Part shown: positions 1-7,016 of the stretch, in pieces
How positions within the stretch are numbered: position 1 is the stretch's first letter
Layout: each line of letters begins with the position of its first letter
Source of the DNA: Faucicola sp032089155
GTDB lineage: Bacteria > Pseudomonadota > Gammaproteobacteria > Pseudomonadales > Moraxellaceae
Assembly (NCBI GenBank): GCA_032089155.1
Contig: DAMDEV010000086.1
Coordinates: 1-10,568, forward strand
Reading direction: 5' to 3'
Length of the DNA stretch: 10,568 nt
Made by a program: the position numbers and the translations under genes
The notes under the pieces: model-generated
What the model saw: the letters and a program-made list of their open reading frames with translations, nothing else
Databases searched by the model: none
What the model was told of the DNA's origin: nothing

Positions 1-159
1 ATGAGCGTCAAACCACGCTTGCCTATCTGCCACGCTCACAGGCTGTAAATCTGCCGTGGCTTGTTTACCTGCGATACTTTGGTTATAAATTTCAACGATG
101 CGCGGTAAATCATCAATCGCAGCTAGGCGAATACAAAGGTTGTGATGCGCTGCAGACAT
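1..159 (-). CDS. GNAT family N-acetyltransferase, N-terminal part (cut by window edge)
   Basis: The first 53 codons are open on the minus strand and run off the left edge. The ATG is preceded by GGAG six bases upstream, a usable ribosome binding site. The protein begins MSAAHHN, followed by CIRLAAIDDLPRIVEIYNQS and then AGKQATADLQPVSVADRQAWF. This is the typical start of phosphinothricin/methionine sulfoximine acetyltransferase-like GNAT proteins: an 'IRLA..DDL..I..IYN' first strand and helix, then 'TAD..PV....R..WF'. Family members transfer acetyl from acetyl-CoA to small amines or amino acid analogues in the cytoplasm. The acetyl-CoA binding motif lies beyond the window, so activity and substrate cannot be judged. 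It is transcribed divergently from ribF. It belongs to a different GNAT subfamily from the domain embedded in ileS, so I see no direct link between them. Confidence 0.8.
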   Translation of the reverse strand, partial: MSAAHHNLCIRLAAIDDLPRIVEIYNQSIAGKQATADLQPVSVADRQAWFDAH

Positions 160-242
160 AGCTACTCCAAAATTAAACCAAAAACGTGGCTAAAATTTGC
201 CGAAAAATCTTATTAGCGCGTATGTTAACAACATTTTTACTT

Positions 243-248
243 TATAAT
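243..248 (+). promoter_or_regulatory. candidate -10 box for ribF
   Basis: A perfect TATAAT lies about 30 bases before the ribF ATG in the 118-base divergent spacer. No good -35 box is found at 16-18 bases upstream, so the assignment rests on the -10 alone. No FMN riboswitch-like structure is evident. Confidence 0.35.
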
Positions 249-277
249 AAGCGATTTCATAAAATTGATAGTTTACG

Positions 278-1297
278 ATGCTCATGAACGTGATTGACTT
301 ATCTAACTGGCTAAAAAGTCCAACCCTATTACCTGATTCGGTACTGACGATTGGTAATTTTGATGGGGTACATTTGGGTCACCAAGCGATGCTGGATAAA
401 GCCAAATCTTTGGCAAAATCTCAGCAACTTGCTAGTATGGTGATGATATTTGAACCACAGCCGCGTGAGTTTTTTAGCCCGCAAACCGCCCCTGCAAGGC
501 TCACCAACTTGGCAGAAAAAACTCAATTGATTGCTGAACATAATATCGATAGCTTGATTGTGGCAAATTTTGATAATGACTTTCGCAATTTATCGGCATA
601 CGATTTTGCCAAAATGTTGGTCAAATTAAACGTAAAGCATCTGGTATTGGGGGATGATTTTCGCTTTGGGCATGACCGCACTGGCGATAGTGAGTTTTTG
701 CGTGCGTTTGGCTTGCCTGTGCAAATTTTGCATACCGTGACCGACCATGCGCATCAAGATGAGCGTGTCAGCTCAACCCGCATTCGGGAACGTTTGCAAC
801 AAGGGGACTTGGCAACGGCAAAGCATCTGCTAGGGCGAGATTATGCGATTACTGGCATGGTGGAACATGGCGATAAAATAGGTCGCACCCTTGATTTTCC
901 CACCGCCAATATTGCGCTAAACCGCATCAAGCCTGCCCTGCATGGGATTTTTGCAGTATCGGTGACCGCTACCGATGGCACAGATTTATCAACACTGGGG
1001 AAAAATACTCAAACTGGCGTGCAAGGACTCACCAAAGGCAGTTTGTTTGGCGCCTGCAATGTGGGTACTCGCCCTGCGCTGAAAAATAAGTATGGGGTAG
1101 AATGGCGACTGGAAGTCAATTTTCCGAAGTTTGATGGGGATTTGTACGGGCGAGAACTCACCGTGACATTTTTGCATTTTTTACATGGGGAAAAAAATTA
1201 TGCTGGGCTTGACGCGTTAAAACAAGGCATTGCCCAAGACGTGGTGGATTTGCTAGATTGGCGTGAGCAGCAAGCTTTTGCGAAATCATGCCCTTAG
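278..1297 (+). CDS. ribF: bifunctional riboflavin kinase / FAD synthetase
   Basis: RibF phosphorylates riboflavin to FMN and adenylylates FMN to FAD in the cytoplasm. The N-terminal nucleotidyltransferase half shows GNFDGVHLGH (residues 26-35, the HxGH-type site), FEPQPREFF, PARLT, GDDFRFG and the SSTRIR motif. The C-terminal flavokinase half shows GRTLDFPTAN (202-211, with the PTAN metal/ATP motif), NVGTRP and DLYGREL. The length of 339 residues is somewhat above the E. coli enzyme (about 313). Most of the excess is a segment of about 25 residues between 'FAVSV' and 'GACNVGTRP' in the flavokinase half. A second in-frame ATG lies at 284, and neither start has a strong Shine-Dalgarno. It heads the conserved ribF-ileS-lspA-fkpB neighbourhood, but a 371-base spacer and a separate promoter precede ileS. 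Confidence 0.97.
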   Translation: MLMNVIDLSNWLKSPTLLPDSVLTIGNFDGVHLGHQAMLDKAKSLAKSQQLASMVMIFEPQPREFFSPQTAPARLTNLAEKTQLIAEHNIDSLIVANFDNDFRNLSAYDFAKMLVKLNVKHLVLGDDFRFGHDRTGDSEFLRAFGLPVQILHTVTDHAHQDERVSSTRIRERLQQGDLATAKHLLGRDYAITGMVEHGDKIGRTLDFPTANIALNRIKPALHGIFAVSVTATDGTDLSTLGKNTQTGVQGLTKGSLFGACNVGTRPALKNKYGVEWRLEVNFPKFDGDLYGRELTVTFLHFLHGEKNYAGLDALKQGIAQDVVDLLDWREQQAFAKSCP

Positions 1298-1668
1298 TGA
1301 CTTTGGCGTGTCAGCATCTACACTGCTATTCCTAAGCAACATATTAGTTAGGCGTACCCAAGCTAGCCAAATTTTCTGAGTCGGCAGGGTTAAAAATAAC
1401 CTGCCTACACTTCCCCGTACCCTGCGTTGCCATTTGGCATTGACTGTAAATTTTTTAACCCTTGTAGGCTGATGGAAAATTGTATCCTTCATAAACTATT
1501 TTTAACGTTTATAGCTATTTTGGTAAGTGAGATTTTTTTATGACAAACCTACCAAAATCAAGCATGAGATAAGCCAAACCACGCTTTGTCAATCTGCCAA
1601 TTTTAACATATAATACCCTGTTATCAATTTTTTACCTTTTGCACTTTTTATCGAATACCGAGAGTTAC
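1298..1668 (+). other. ribF-ileS spacer with inverted repeats and the ileS promoter
   Basis: This spacer of 371 bases has no convincing gene. It contains a bulged hairpin at 1383-1405 (GGCAGGGTTA / TAACCTGCC, loop AAA) without a T-tract. Segments further on (about 1449-1470) could pair with parts of that hairpin instead: AGGGTTA with TAACCCT, and GCCTACA with TGTAGGC. A second inverted repeat, ATTTTGGTA at 1517-1525 and TACCAAAAT at 1550-1558, is perfect over 9 bp with a 24-base loop. The ileS promoter follows at 1586-1614. A 68-codon minus-strand frame across part of the spacer has no ribosome binding site and is not called. Confidence 0.5.
1586..1614 (+). promoter_or_regulatory. sigma70-type promoter for ileS-lspA-fkpB
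   Basis: TTGTCA (1586-1591) and TATAAT (1609-1614) are separated by exactly 17 bases. This is a near-consensus sigma70 promoter with 5/6 and 6/6 matches. Transcription would start near 1621 and give an untranslated leader of about 48 bases before the ileS ATG. It implies that ileS and the genes after it can be expressed independently of ribF. Confidence 0.75.
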
Positions 1669-4600
1669 ATGACCGAAAACACTGACAATCAGTCAATCGA
1701 CTATAAAGATACCTTAAACCTTGCCGATACCGTATTTCCCATGCGTGGCGACCTTGCCAAGCGCGAACCTAAATGGCTAGAACAATGGTTTGCCGACGAT
1801 GTGTATGCCCAAATTCGTCGCGCGCGCCAAGGTCGTGAAAAGTATGTATTGCATGATGGCCCACCCTATGCCAACGGTCAGATTCACCTGGGTCACGTGG
1901 TGAATAAAGTGCTCAAAGACATGATTGTCAAATACAAGACGCTTGACGGTTATGACGCGCCGTATGTACCGGGTTGGGATTGTCATGGGCTGCCGATTGA
2001 GCAAAAGGTAGAAGGCATTGTCGGTAAAGTGGGTCAACCCCATAAAGACAAAAGCAAAAACGGTGCTATCGTGACGTCAACCGAGTTTCGCGGTGCTTGC
2101 CGTGATTATGCCAAAAGCCAAATTGACCTGCAAATGGTCGACTTTAAACGCTTGGGTGTACTGGGTGACTGGGAAAATCCTTATCTGACCATGAACTTCA
2201 AGCAAGAAGCTGATACCGTCCGTGCATTGGCAGAAATCTACAAAAACGGGCATATCACTCGCGGTATGAAGCCGGTGAATTGGTGCTTGGATTGTGGTTC
2301 GGCGCTCGCGGAAGCGGAAGTAGAATATGAAGATAAAAAATCCGATGCGATTTATGTCGGTTTTGATATCGTCAACCGTGAAGCGTTAGCGGCGACTAAA
2401 GCGATTGATGGCGCTTTACAGGCGGTGATTTGGACCACCACGCCTTGGACATTGCCTGCCAATCAGGCGATTACCGCAAGCTCTGAGCTAGAGTACTCAG
2501 TGGTAAAAGTGACGTTTAATAAACAAGCATTTGCTATTCCTACCACTCTAGACACGCCTAATTATTTACTTCGCCGTTTAACCAAAGACGATAAAACCGC
2601 TTTACAGGCAAGTGCATCTGACCCTTTGATTTGGGAAATGTTGCCGGAAAAACGCCACGAACCTGCCGTATTTGAGCCGTATTTCAAAAAAGCCCTTGAG
2701 CAAAAAGCCTTTGCGATTGTCGATAAAAAAACCAATAACATTATCGGCACAACCCGTTTTTATGATGATAATGCTGAAGAAAATTCGATTGCAATTGGCT
2801 ACACCTTTTTGACCCGTGAGTATTGGGGCAAAGGGGCCAATGCTGAAATTAAATCGGCTATGCTAAGTCACGCCCAACCGCAGCGAGAAACGATTTGGTT
2901 TCATGTTGCCCCCGATAATCAGCGCTCTGCCAAAGCGTTAGAAAAAATTGGCGCAACTTATCAAAAAACCGCTGACAACGGTTTGGGCGAGCGCTTGTTT
3001 TATCAAATGTCAGGCGAAAAACTACAGCCGAAAATTAGCCATTTAATTGTCGCTTACAATTTAGTTCCGCATTTAATGAGTGTGTTTAACGCCAAAGAAT
3101 ACAGTGTGTTGGCGACCGTGAAAGGCGATGCGTTAACCGCACTTAAAGCACAGCATCCACTGATTGCTGAGCGTCAAGTGCCGATTATCACAGGCGATCA
3201 CGTGACGGCAGATAGCGGTACGGGTTTGGTACACACTGCGCCCGCCCACGGTGTCGATGACTATATGGTCGGGCAAAAATTTCACTTGCCCACCGAAAAC
3301 CCAGTCGCAGGTAACGGCGTGTATTTGCCTGAAGCCAAAGTTTTTGTCGGCGAACATATTTATAAAGCGCAACCAAAAATTATCGAAACGCTCAAAGCCA
3401 GTGGCCATTTGCTCAAGCATGACGTGATTACTCACAGCTATCCGCATTGCTGGCGACACAAAACGCCGATTATTTTCCGTTCAACGCCACAATGGTTTAT
3501 CAACATGGAAAGCCAAGGTCTGCGTGAACAGGCGTTGACCGATATTCCAAAGGTGGTATGGACGCCAAGTTGGGGACAAAATCGCATCGAATCGATGATG
3601 CATGGTCGCCCAGATTGGTGTATCAGCCGCCAACGTACTTGGGGCGTGCCGATTGCCTTTTTCATCCATAAAGACACGGGCGATTTGCACCCAAATACCG
3701 CTGAGCTGATGGAAAAAGTCGCGCAAGTGATTGAGCAAGGTGGTGTGGAAGCGTGGTTTGATGCCGCGGCTGAAGACTTTATCGGGGATGATGCTAAAGA
3801 ATATCAAAAATCGACCGATACACTAGATGTATGGTTTGACTCAGGGTCAACCAATTTTACCGTGCTCGCCAATCGTCCTGACTTAGCCAATCCTGCGGAT
3901 TTATACCTTGAAGGCTCTGACCAACATCGGGGTTGGTTCCAGTCGTCGCTTTTGGTGAGTGAAGCGATTTATGGTCGTCCACCGTACAAGCAAGTGTTGA
4001 CGCACGGGTTTACCGTAGATGCCAAAGGCTATAAATTATCAAAATCCAAAGGCAATACCAAAGGCTTTGAGCCGCAAGAACTTGCCAATAAATATGGCAT
4101 TGATATCGTGCGCCTATGGGTCGGCTCAAGTGACTACCGTTACGAGATGGCGGTATCGACTGAAGGCTTTGCGCGCACCACGGATATGTATCGCCGTATT
4201 CGTAATACCATTCGCTTTTTACTGGCAAATACAGACGACTTTGACCCAGCGACCGACATGGTGGATGCTAGCAATTTGGTCAGCCTTGACAAGTACATTT
4301 TAAAACGCGCTGAAGCGGTACAAGCTGACATTCGCCAATCTTATACCAACATGGATTTTCACCAAGTGTGTCAAGCGGTGGTGGGTTTTTGTTCACAAGA
4401 TTTGGGCGGTTTTTATTTAGACATCATCAAAGACCGTCAATACACCACCAAAGCCAATGGTGAAGCGCGCCGCTCAGCACAAACCGCGATTTATCATATT
4501 GCCCATGCGTTATTGCGCTGGATTGCACCGATTTTGTCGTTTACCGCACAAGAAGCTTGGCAAATCTTAAAAGGTCCGCATACAAGCAATGGCAATGGCT

Positions 4601-5058
4601 ACATCTTTACCGAAGAATGGTATGAATTCCCACCCGTGGTATTGGATGACGTGAGCGAATCGGATTGGCAAGCGATTTTGAATGTCAAAGAAACCGTCAA
4701 CAAAGCCTATGAAATTGCGCGCACTGACAAAGTGATTAACGCCAATTTATCGGCTAATGTCACCGTGTATGCACCAGATACTACCATGGCTTCACTCAAT
4801 CGATTAGGCGATGAACTCAAATTTGTGTTGATTTCAAGCCAAGCCAATGTAGCGGCATTAACCAACCAATCCAGCGATGTGACCTATAGCGATGAAGACA
4901 GCCAAGTTGCCGTCGTGGTCAAGCCTGCTACAGGTGAAAAATGTATCCGCTGTTGGCACATTCGCGAGGATATCGGCATCAATCCTGCCCATCCAGAAAT
5001 CTGTGGTCGCTGCGCCCAGAATGTCGAAGGTCAAGGCGAGGTACGTCATTATGCCTAA
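1669..5058 (+). CDS. ileS: isoleucyl-tRNA synthetase with an internal GNAT acetyltransferase domain
   Basis: IleS charges tRNA(Ile) with isoleucine and hydrolyses mischarged valine. The frame extends upstream to a TTG at 1639, but the ATG at 1669 fits the family start (MTENTDNQS), has a GAGAG five bases upstream and leaves room for the promoter. Residues from the ATG: HLGH (73-76, HIGH motif); WTTTPWTLPANQA (255 on; T256-T258 match the T-rich editing site of E. coli T241-T243); H522 and D531 (matching editing residues H333 and D342); DVWFDSGS; KLSKS (789-793, a variant of KMSKS); and a C-terminal zinc site with two CxxC pairs (CIRC, CGRC). At 1129 residues it exceeds the E. coli enzyme (938) almost entirely because of a net gain of about 174 residues between the T-rich motif and H522. 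That insert is a GNAT domain, annotated separately. The stop overlaps the lspA start by 8 bases. It looks like an eubacterial, mupirocin-sensitive-type (IleS1) enzyme. Confidence 0.97.
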   Translation: MTENTDNQSIDYKDTLNLADTVFPMRGDLAKREPKWLEQWFADDVYAQIRRARQGREKYVLHDGPPYANGQIHLGHVVNKVLKDMIVKYKTLDGYDAPYVPGWDCHGLPIEQKVEGIVGKVGQPHKDKSKNGAIVTSTEFRGACRDYAKSQIDLQMVDFKRLGVLGDWENPYLTMNFKQEADTVRALAEIYKNGHITRGMKPVNWCLDCGSALAEAEVEYEDKKSDAIYVGFDIVNREALAATKAIDGALQAVIWTTTPWTLPANQAITASSELEYSVVKVTFNKQAFAIPTTLDTPNYLLRRLTKDDKTALQASASDPLIWEMLPEKRHEPAVFEPYFKKALEQKAFAIVDKKTNNIIGTTRFYDDNAEENSIAIGYTFLTREYWGKGANAEIKSAMLSHAQPQRETIWFHVAPDNQRSAKALEKIGATYQKTADNGLGERLFYQMSGEKLQPKISHLIVAYNLVPHLMSVFNAKEYSVLATVKGDALTALKAQHPLIAERQVPIITGDHVTADSGTGLVHTAPAHGVDDYMVGQKFHLPTENPVAGNGVYLPEAKVFVGEHIYKAQPKIIETLKASGHLLKHDVITHSYPHCWRHKTPIIFRSTPQWFINMESQGLREQALTDIPKVVWTPSWGQNRIESMMHGRPDWCISRQRTWGVPIAFFIHKDTGDLHPNTAELMEKVAQVIEQGGVEAWFDAAAEDFIGDDAKEYQKSTDTLDVWFDSGSTNFTVLANRPDLANPADLYLEGSDQHRGWFQSSLLVSEAIYGRPPYKQVLTHGFTVDAKGYKLSKSKGNTKGFEPQELANKYGIDIVRLWVGSSDYRYEMAVSTEGFARTTDMYRRIRNTIRFLLANTDDFDPATDMVDASNLVSLDKYILKRAEAVQADIRQSYTNMDFHQVCQAVVGFCSQDLGGFYLDIIKDRQYTTKANGEARRSAQTAIYHIAHALLRWIAPILSFTAQEAWQILKGPHTSNGNGYIFTEEWYEFPPVVLDDVSESDWQAILNVKETVNKAYEIARTDKVINANLSANVTVYAPDTTMASLNRLGDELKFVLISSQANVAALTNQSSDVTYSDEDSQVAVVVKPATGEKCIRCWHIREDIGINPAHPEICGRCAQNVEGQGEVRHYA
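2524..3042 (+). other. in-frame GNAT N-acetyltransferase domain inserted in the IleS CP1 editing domain
   Basis: IleS residues about 286-457 have no counterpart in ordinary IleS, where 'VKVTFNKQ' would run straight into 'LIVAYNLVPHLM'. The insert reads as a RimJ/RimL-like GNAT. It has the first strand NYLLRRLTKDD (from 298), the helix segment DPLIWEMLPE, the strand pair FAIVDKKTNNIIGTTRFYDD, and IAIGYTFLTREYWGKGAN. YWGKGAN at 385-391 is the acetyl-CoA pyrophosphate loop, with the N.E.K continuation typical of this subfamily. WFHVAPDNQRSAKALEKIGA (410-429) is the motif B strand and helix, with conserved N417 and S420. All core GNAT elements are present and in order over about 150 residues, so it is a whole domain and not a fragment. 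The codon use and base composition look like the rest of ileS by eye. The flanking editing residues are intact. Catalytic activity and substrate are unknown. Confidence 0.9.
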
Positions 5059-5599
5059 TACACAGGCAACGACTGCTGCCACTCATTCATCCGCTACCCT
5101 ACCCATCAACGGCAACAAAGCCATGATGTGGTATGGTATTGCGGTTTTGGTAATGATTATCGACCAACTCACCAAGTTGTACTTTGAGCACAACTACCAG
5201 CTATATCAAACCACGGCGATTATTGAGCCGATTTTTAACTTTACCCTTGCCCACAACCATGGCGCGGCGTTTAGTTTTTTGGCAGATAAAGGCGGCTGGC
5301 AAAAATGGCTGTTTAGCGGACTGGCACTGGCTGTTTCCTTTGGTATCATGGCGTATCTACGCAAAATACCCCAACAAGCCAAATTATTGGCTTTGGGCTT
5401 ATCATTGGTGCTGGCGGGCGCTTTGGGCAATTTGATTGATCGGGTACGTTTAGGCTATGTGATTGACTTCTTGCATGTCCACTATGGCAATGCGTGGCAT
5501 TTCCCAATTTTTAATATAGCTGATGTGGCGATTAATATTGGCGTTGCGTTGATTTTAATCGATGCGTTTTTATTAGAATCCAAACGTAATACCCTTTAA
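5051..5599 (+). CDS. lspA: lipoprotein signal peptidase (signal peptidase II)
   Basis: LspA is an inner-membrane aspartyl protease that removes the signal peptide of diacylglyceryl-modified prolipoproteins. The protein has DQLTK (38-42), NFTLAHNHGAAFSF (63-76), GALGNLIDR (123-131), then VIDF with D139 and FNIAD with D158. D139 and D158 are 19 residues apart and match the catalytic pair of Pseudomonas aeruginosa LspA (D124/D143). Four hydrophobic segments lie at roughly 26-42, 87-103, 110-128 and 153-174. The ATG overlaps the ileS stop by 8 bases (ATGCCTAA), which implies translational coupling; an AAGGCGAG lies about 10 bases before it. This start gives 182 residues with a polar N-terminal extension of about 24 residues. 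A start at M25/M26 would give the more usual length of about 158, so the start is not certain. Confidence 0.96.
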   Translation: MPNTQATTAATHSSATLPINGNKAMMWYGIAVLVMIIDQLTKLYFEHNYQLYQTTAIIEPIFNFTLAHNHGAAFSFLADKGGWQKWLFSGLALAVSFGIMAYLRKIPQQAKLLALGLSLVLAGALGNLIDRVRLGYVIDFLHVHYGNAWHFPIFNIADVAINIGVALILIDAFLLESKRNTL

Positions 5600-5610
5600 T
5601 TTTTAGATGG

Positions 5611-6117
5611 ATGAACAATCGCATGAATCATGACATTATTACGCCAAACCAACAAACCCGCATCACTCAAGACTCAACCGTTGATTTGCATTTTGAGGTC
5701 AGCTTAGAAAATGGCACCGTCATCGACTCAACTTTTGAGCGTGGTGAACCTGTTCGCTTGGTGGTGGGTGATGGTAGTCTGCTTGAAGGGTTTGAGAAGG
5801 TACTTATCAATTTGACAGCGGGTGACACGCGCACCGCATCGCTGTCGCCTGAGGAAGCATTTGGTGAATGGAACCCTGACAACGTACAGACTTTTAGTCA
5901 TGCGCAGTTTGCCGTGACGAGCAATCTGCCTGAAGTCGGCACCATGATGGAATTTGAAGATAAAGGCAAAACCACGCTTGTGGGTGTGGTCAGTGACGTC
6001 ACTGAAGACGCCATCAAAGTGGATTTTAACCATCCATTGGCAGGTCAAAATATACTGTTTAAAGTGCAGATTTTTAGAGTGACCCCCAAGGATAGTAAAG
6101 GTATCACACTCAGCTGA
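5611..6117 (+). CDS. fkpB: FKBP-type peptidyl-prolyl cis-trans isomerase, SlpA/FkpB type
   Basis: This is a cytoplasmic proline isomerase and chaperone of the SlpA/FkpB branch. The FKBP half shows VDLHFEVSLENGTVIDSTF (24-42), VVGDGSLLEGFEKVL (51-65) and EEAFGEWNPD. The insert-in-flap (IF) chaperone lobe follows, and FNHPLAGQ (139-146) is the signature motif of the family. The length of 168 residues is close to the E. coli protein (149) plus a longer N-terminus. Two in-frame ATGs exist, at 5611 and 5623, and neither has a textbook ribosome binding site; the second has GGATGAA upstream. It lies 11 bases after lspA and is the last gene of the operon. ispH, its usual downstream neighbour in enterobacteria, is replaced by a terminator and a convergent gene. 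Confidence 0.94.
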   Translation: MNNRMNHDIITPNQQTRITQDSTVDLHFEVSLENGTVIDSTFERGEPVRLVVGDGSLLEGFEKVLINLTAGDTRTASLSPEEAFGEWNPDNVQTFSHAQFAVTSNLPEVGTMMEFEDKGKTTLVGVVSDVTEDAIKVDFNHPLAGQNILFKVQIFRVTPKDSKGITLS

Positions 6118-6163
6118 CATTAAGCTAAATGGAAGCTTTCAATAAAAAACCCCTGACAATAAA

Positions 6164-6192
6164 AAAACCGCTGATTAACTCTCAGCGGTTTT
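6164..6192. terminator. bidirectional rho-independent terminator between fkpB and the convergent gene
   Basis: A perfect 11-bp stem, AAAACCGCTGA (6164-6174) and TCAGCGGTTTT (6182-6192), has a 7-base loop. It is preceded by an A-run and followed by a T-rich run, so it can end transcription from fkpB on the plus strand and from the gene at 6208-6885 on the minus strand. Confidence 0.9.
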
Positions 6193-6207
6193 ATTTTTTA
6201 CAGTCTA

Positions 6208-6885
6208 TCAATTAACCGTTTGGGTATCATCGCCTGCCGCAGCACCTTCTTTAGCCTCTGTTTGTTCTGCCAGTCTTGCACGCTGCTCAAAACGTTCGCC
6301 CGTCGCTTTAATACCCCACACCAATTCCACAAAAGCGCGGTTATTGATGAGCGGCTCATCTTCGATAATCAAAAAATAGCCCGTTTTGTTGATCCATAAA
6401 AACACAATACTGGTATTGGGCATCAACATATCAATACTGGTAAAAAATGACACCCCATAGCCATGTACCGCCCAACCGCGCTGCTGTTGGCGTTCTAAAA
6501 AGCCATAAAAATCGGCGGCGGCTACCGATAGCGTATCTGCTTCTTGCTGAGTAAAGCCCATTTTCGCTAGACAAAAGCCTTCATCAGATGCAATTGCGAC
6601 ACGGCGACTACCTGATAGACTCGCTGCTACATATTTTAAGAAATTATCCAGCTGCACGTGCGGAGCGACCACCCGCTTTTCAATGGTCTCAATCCAACCT
6701 TCTTCGATAAACATATCTAGCCAAGTATCACTATAACGCTCACCCCATTCCCGTGCCGTCATACTTTGTTCAGGTGCGAGCACCGCTTGTAAGGCTAGTT
6801 GCTGCTCTGAGGGATTGGCGCTTGAAAAACTATGCAACACCCCGGCAGGCGTTAAAATTACATAGGTGTCGTTTTGTTCTGGCAT
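6208..6885 (-). CDS. diverged Roadblock/LC7-like protein
   Basis: The protein has 225 residues, with AAGGAAAA as a ribosome binding site before its ATG. There is no signal peptide and no membrane segment. Residues about 30-72 (SMTAREWGERYSDTWL, then FIEEGWIETIEKR) look like a small helical, possibly winged-helix segment. Residues about 77-192 fit a Roadblock/LC7 fold. SRRVAIASDEGFCLAKMGFT (93-112) resembles the 'v.lvs.dG..ia..g' strand pair, and QQEADTLSVAAADFYGFLE is the long helix. VSFFTSIDMLMPNTSIVFLW and NKTGYFLIIEDEP would be the remaining strands. The C-terminus (after 195) is charged, A/E/Q-rich and probably disordered. Roadblock proteins usually act as GTPase regulators or dimeric scaffolds. 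It probably shares a transcript with the gene at 7017-7646 (131-base gap, no terminator between). The fold call is by eye and moderate. Confidence 0.72.
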   Translation of the reverse strand: MPEQNDTYVILTPAGVLHSFSSANPSEQQLALQAVLAPEQSMTAREWGERYSDTWLDMFIEEGWIETIEKRVVAPHVQLDNFLKYVAASLSGSRRVAIASDEGFCLAKMGFTQQEADTLSVAAADFYGFLERQQQRGWAVHGYGVSFFTSIDMLMPNTSIVFLWINKTGYFLIIEDEPLINNRAFVELVWGIKATGERFEQRARLAEQTEAKEGAAAGDDTQTVN

Positions 6886-6965
6886 GGTGTTTTCCTTAAA
6901 TTTTGATAGACGGCGAAGGTAATGTTGTATGATAGCGTTGGTAAATGCAAAAGCTCATTCATCAA

Positions 6966-7005
6966 TTGGGTTACTAATTTATCGGTTGGGCTGCTAAATT
7001 ATCGA
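6966..7005. repeat. two tandem 20-bp direct repeats upstream of the Roadblock-like gene
   Basis: TTGGGTTACTAATTTATCGG and TTGGGCTGCTAAATTATCGA are adjacent, 16/20 identical and end 12 bases before the 7017-7646 stop codon. They lie 81-120 bases upstream of the 6208-6885 start. A 20-bp spacing corresponds to about two helical turns, so they could be paired protein-binding sites or simply a slippage duplication. Confidence 0.6.
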
Positions 7006-7016
7006 GTCGGTTAAGG

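Noticed and set aside
1286..1492. 68-codon minus-strand reading frame in the ribF-ileS spacer
   Set aside because: It has no ribosome binding site, overlaps the ribF end, and its translation is a basic sequence resembling no family; it sits over inverted repeats.
1639..1668. TTG start for ileS
   Set aside because: It would begin only about 18 bases after the likely transcription start, has no ribosome binding site, and adds residues not seen in the family.
1298..1668. T-box or tRNA-like regulatory leader for ileS
   Set aside because: There is no specifier stem, T-box consensus or tRNA cloverleaf; T-boxes are essentially absent from gammaproteobacteria, and the promoter lies downstream of the paired segments.
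2524..3042. Insert in IleS as an intein
   Set aside because: There is no Cys/Ser splice block at the start and no His-Asn at the end, while GNAT motifs fill the insert.
4019..4303. 94-codon plus-strand frame inside ileS
   Set aside because: It overlaps the conserved KLSKS region of ileS in another frame and has no independent start signals.
4892..5050. Upstream extension of the lspA frame
   Set aside because: It lies within the conserved ileS zinc-binding C-terminus; the ATG at 5051 overlapping the ileS stop fits the family start far better.
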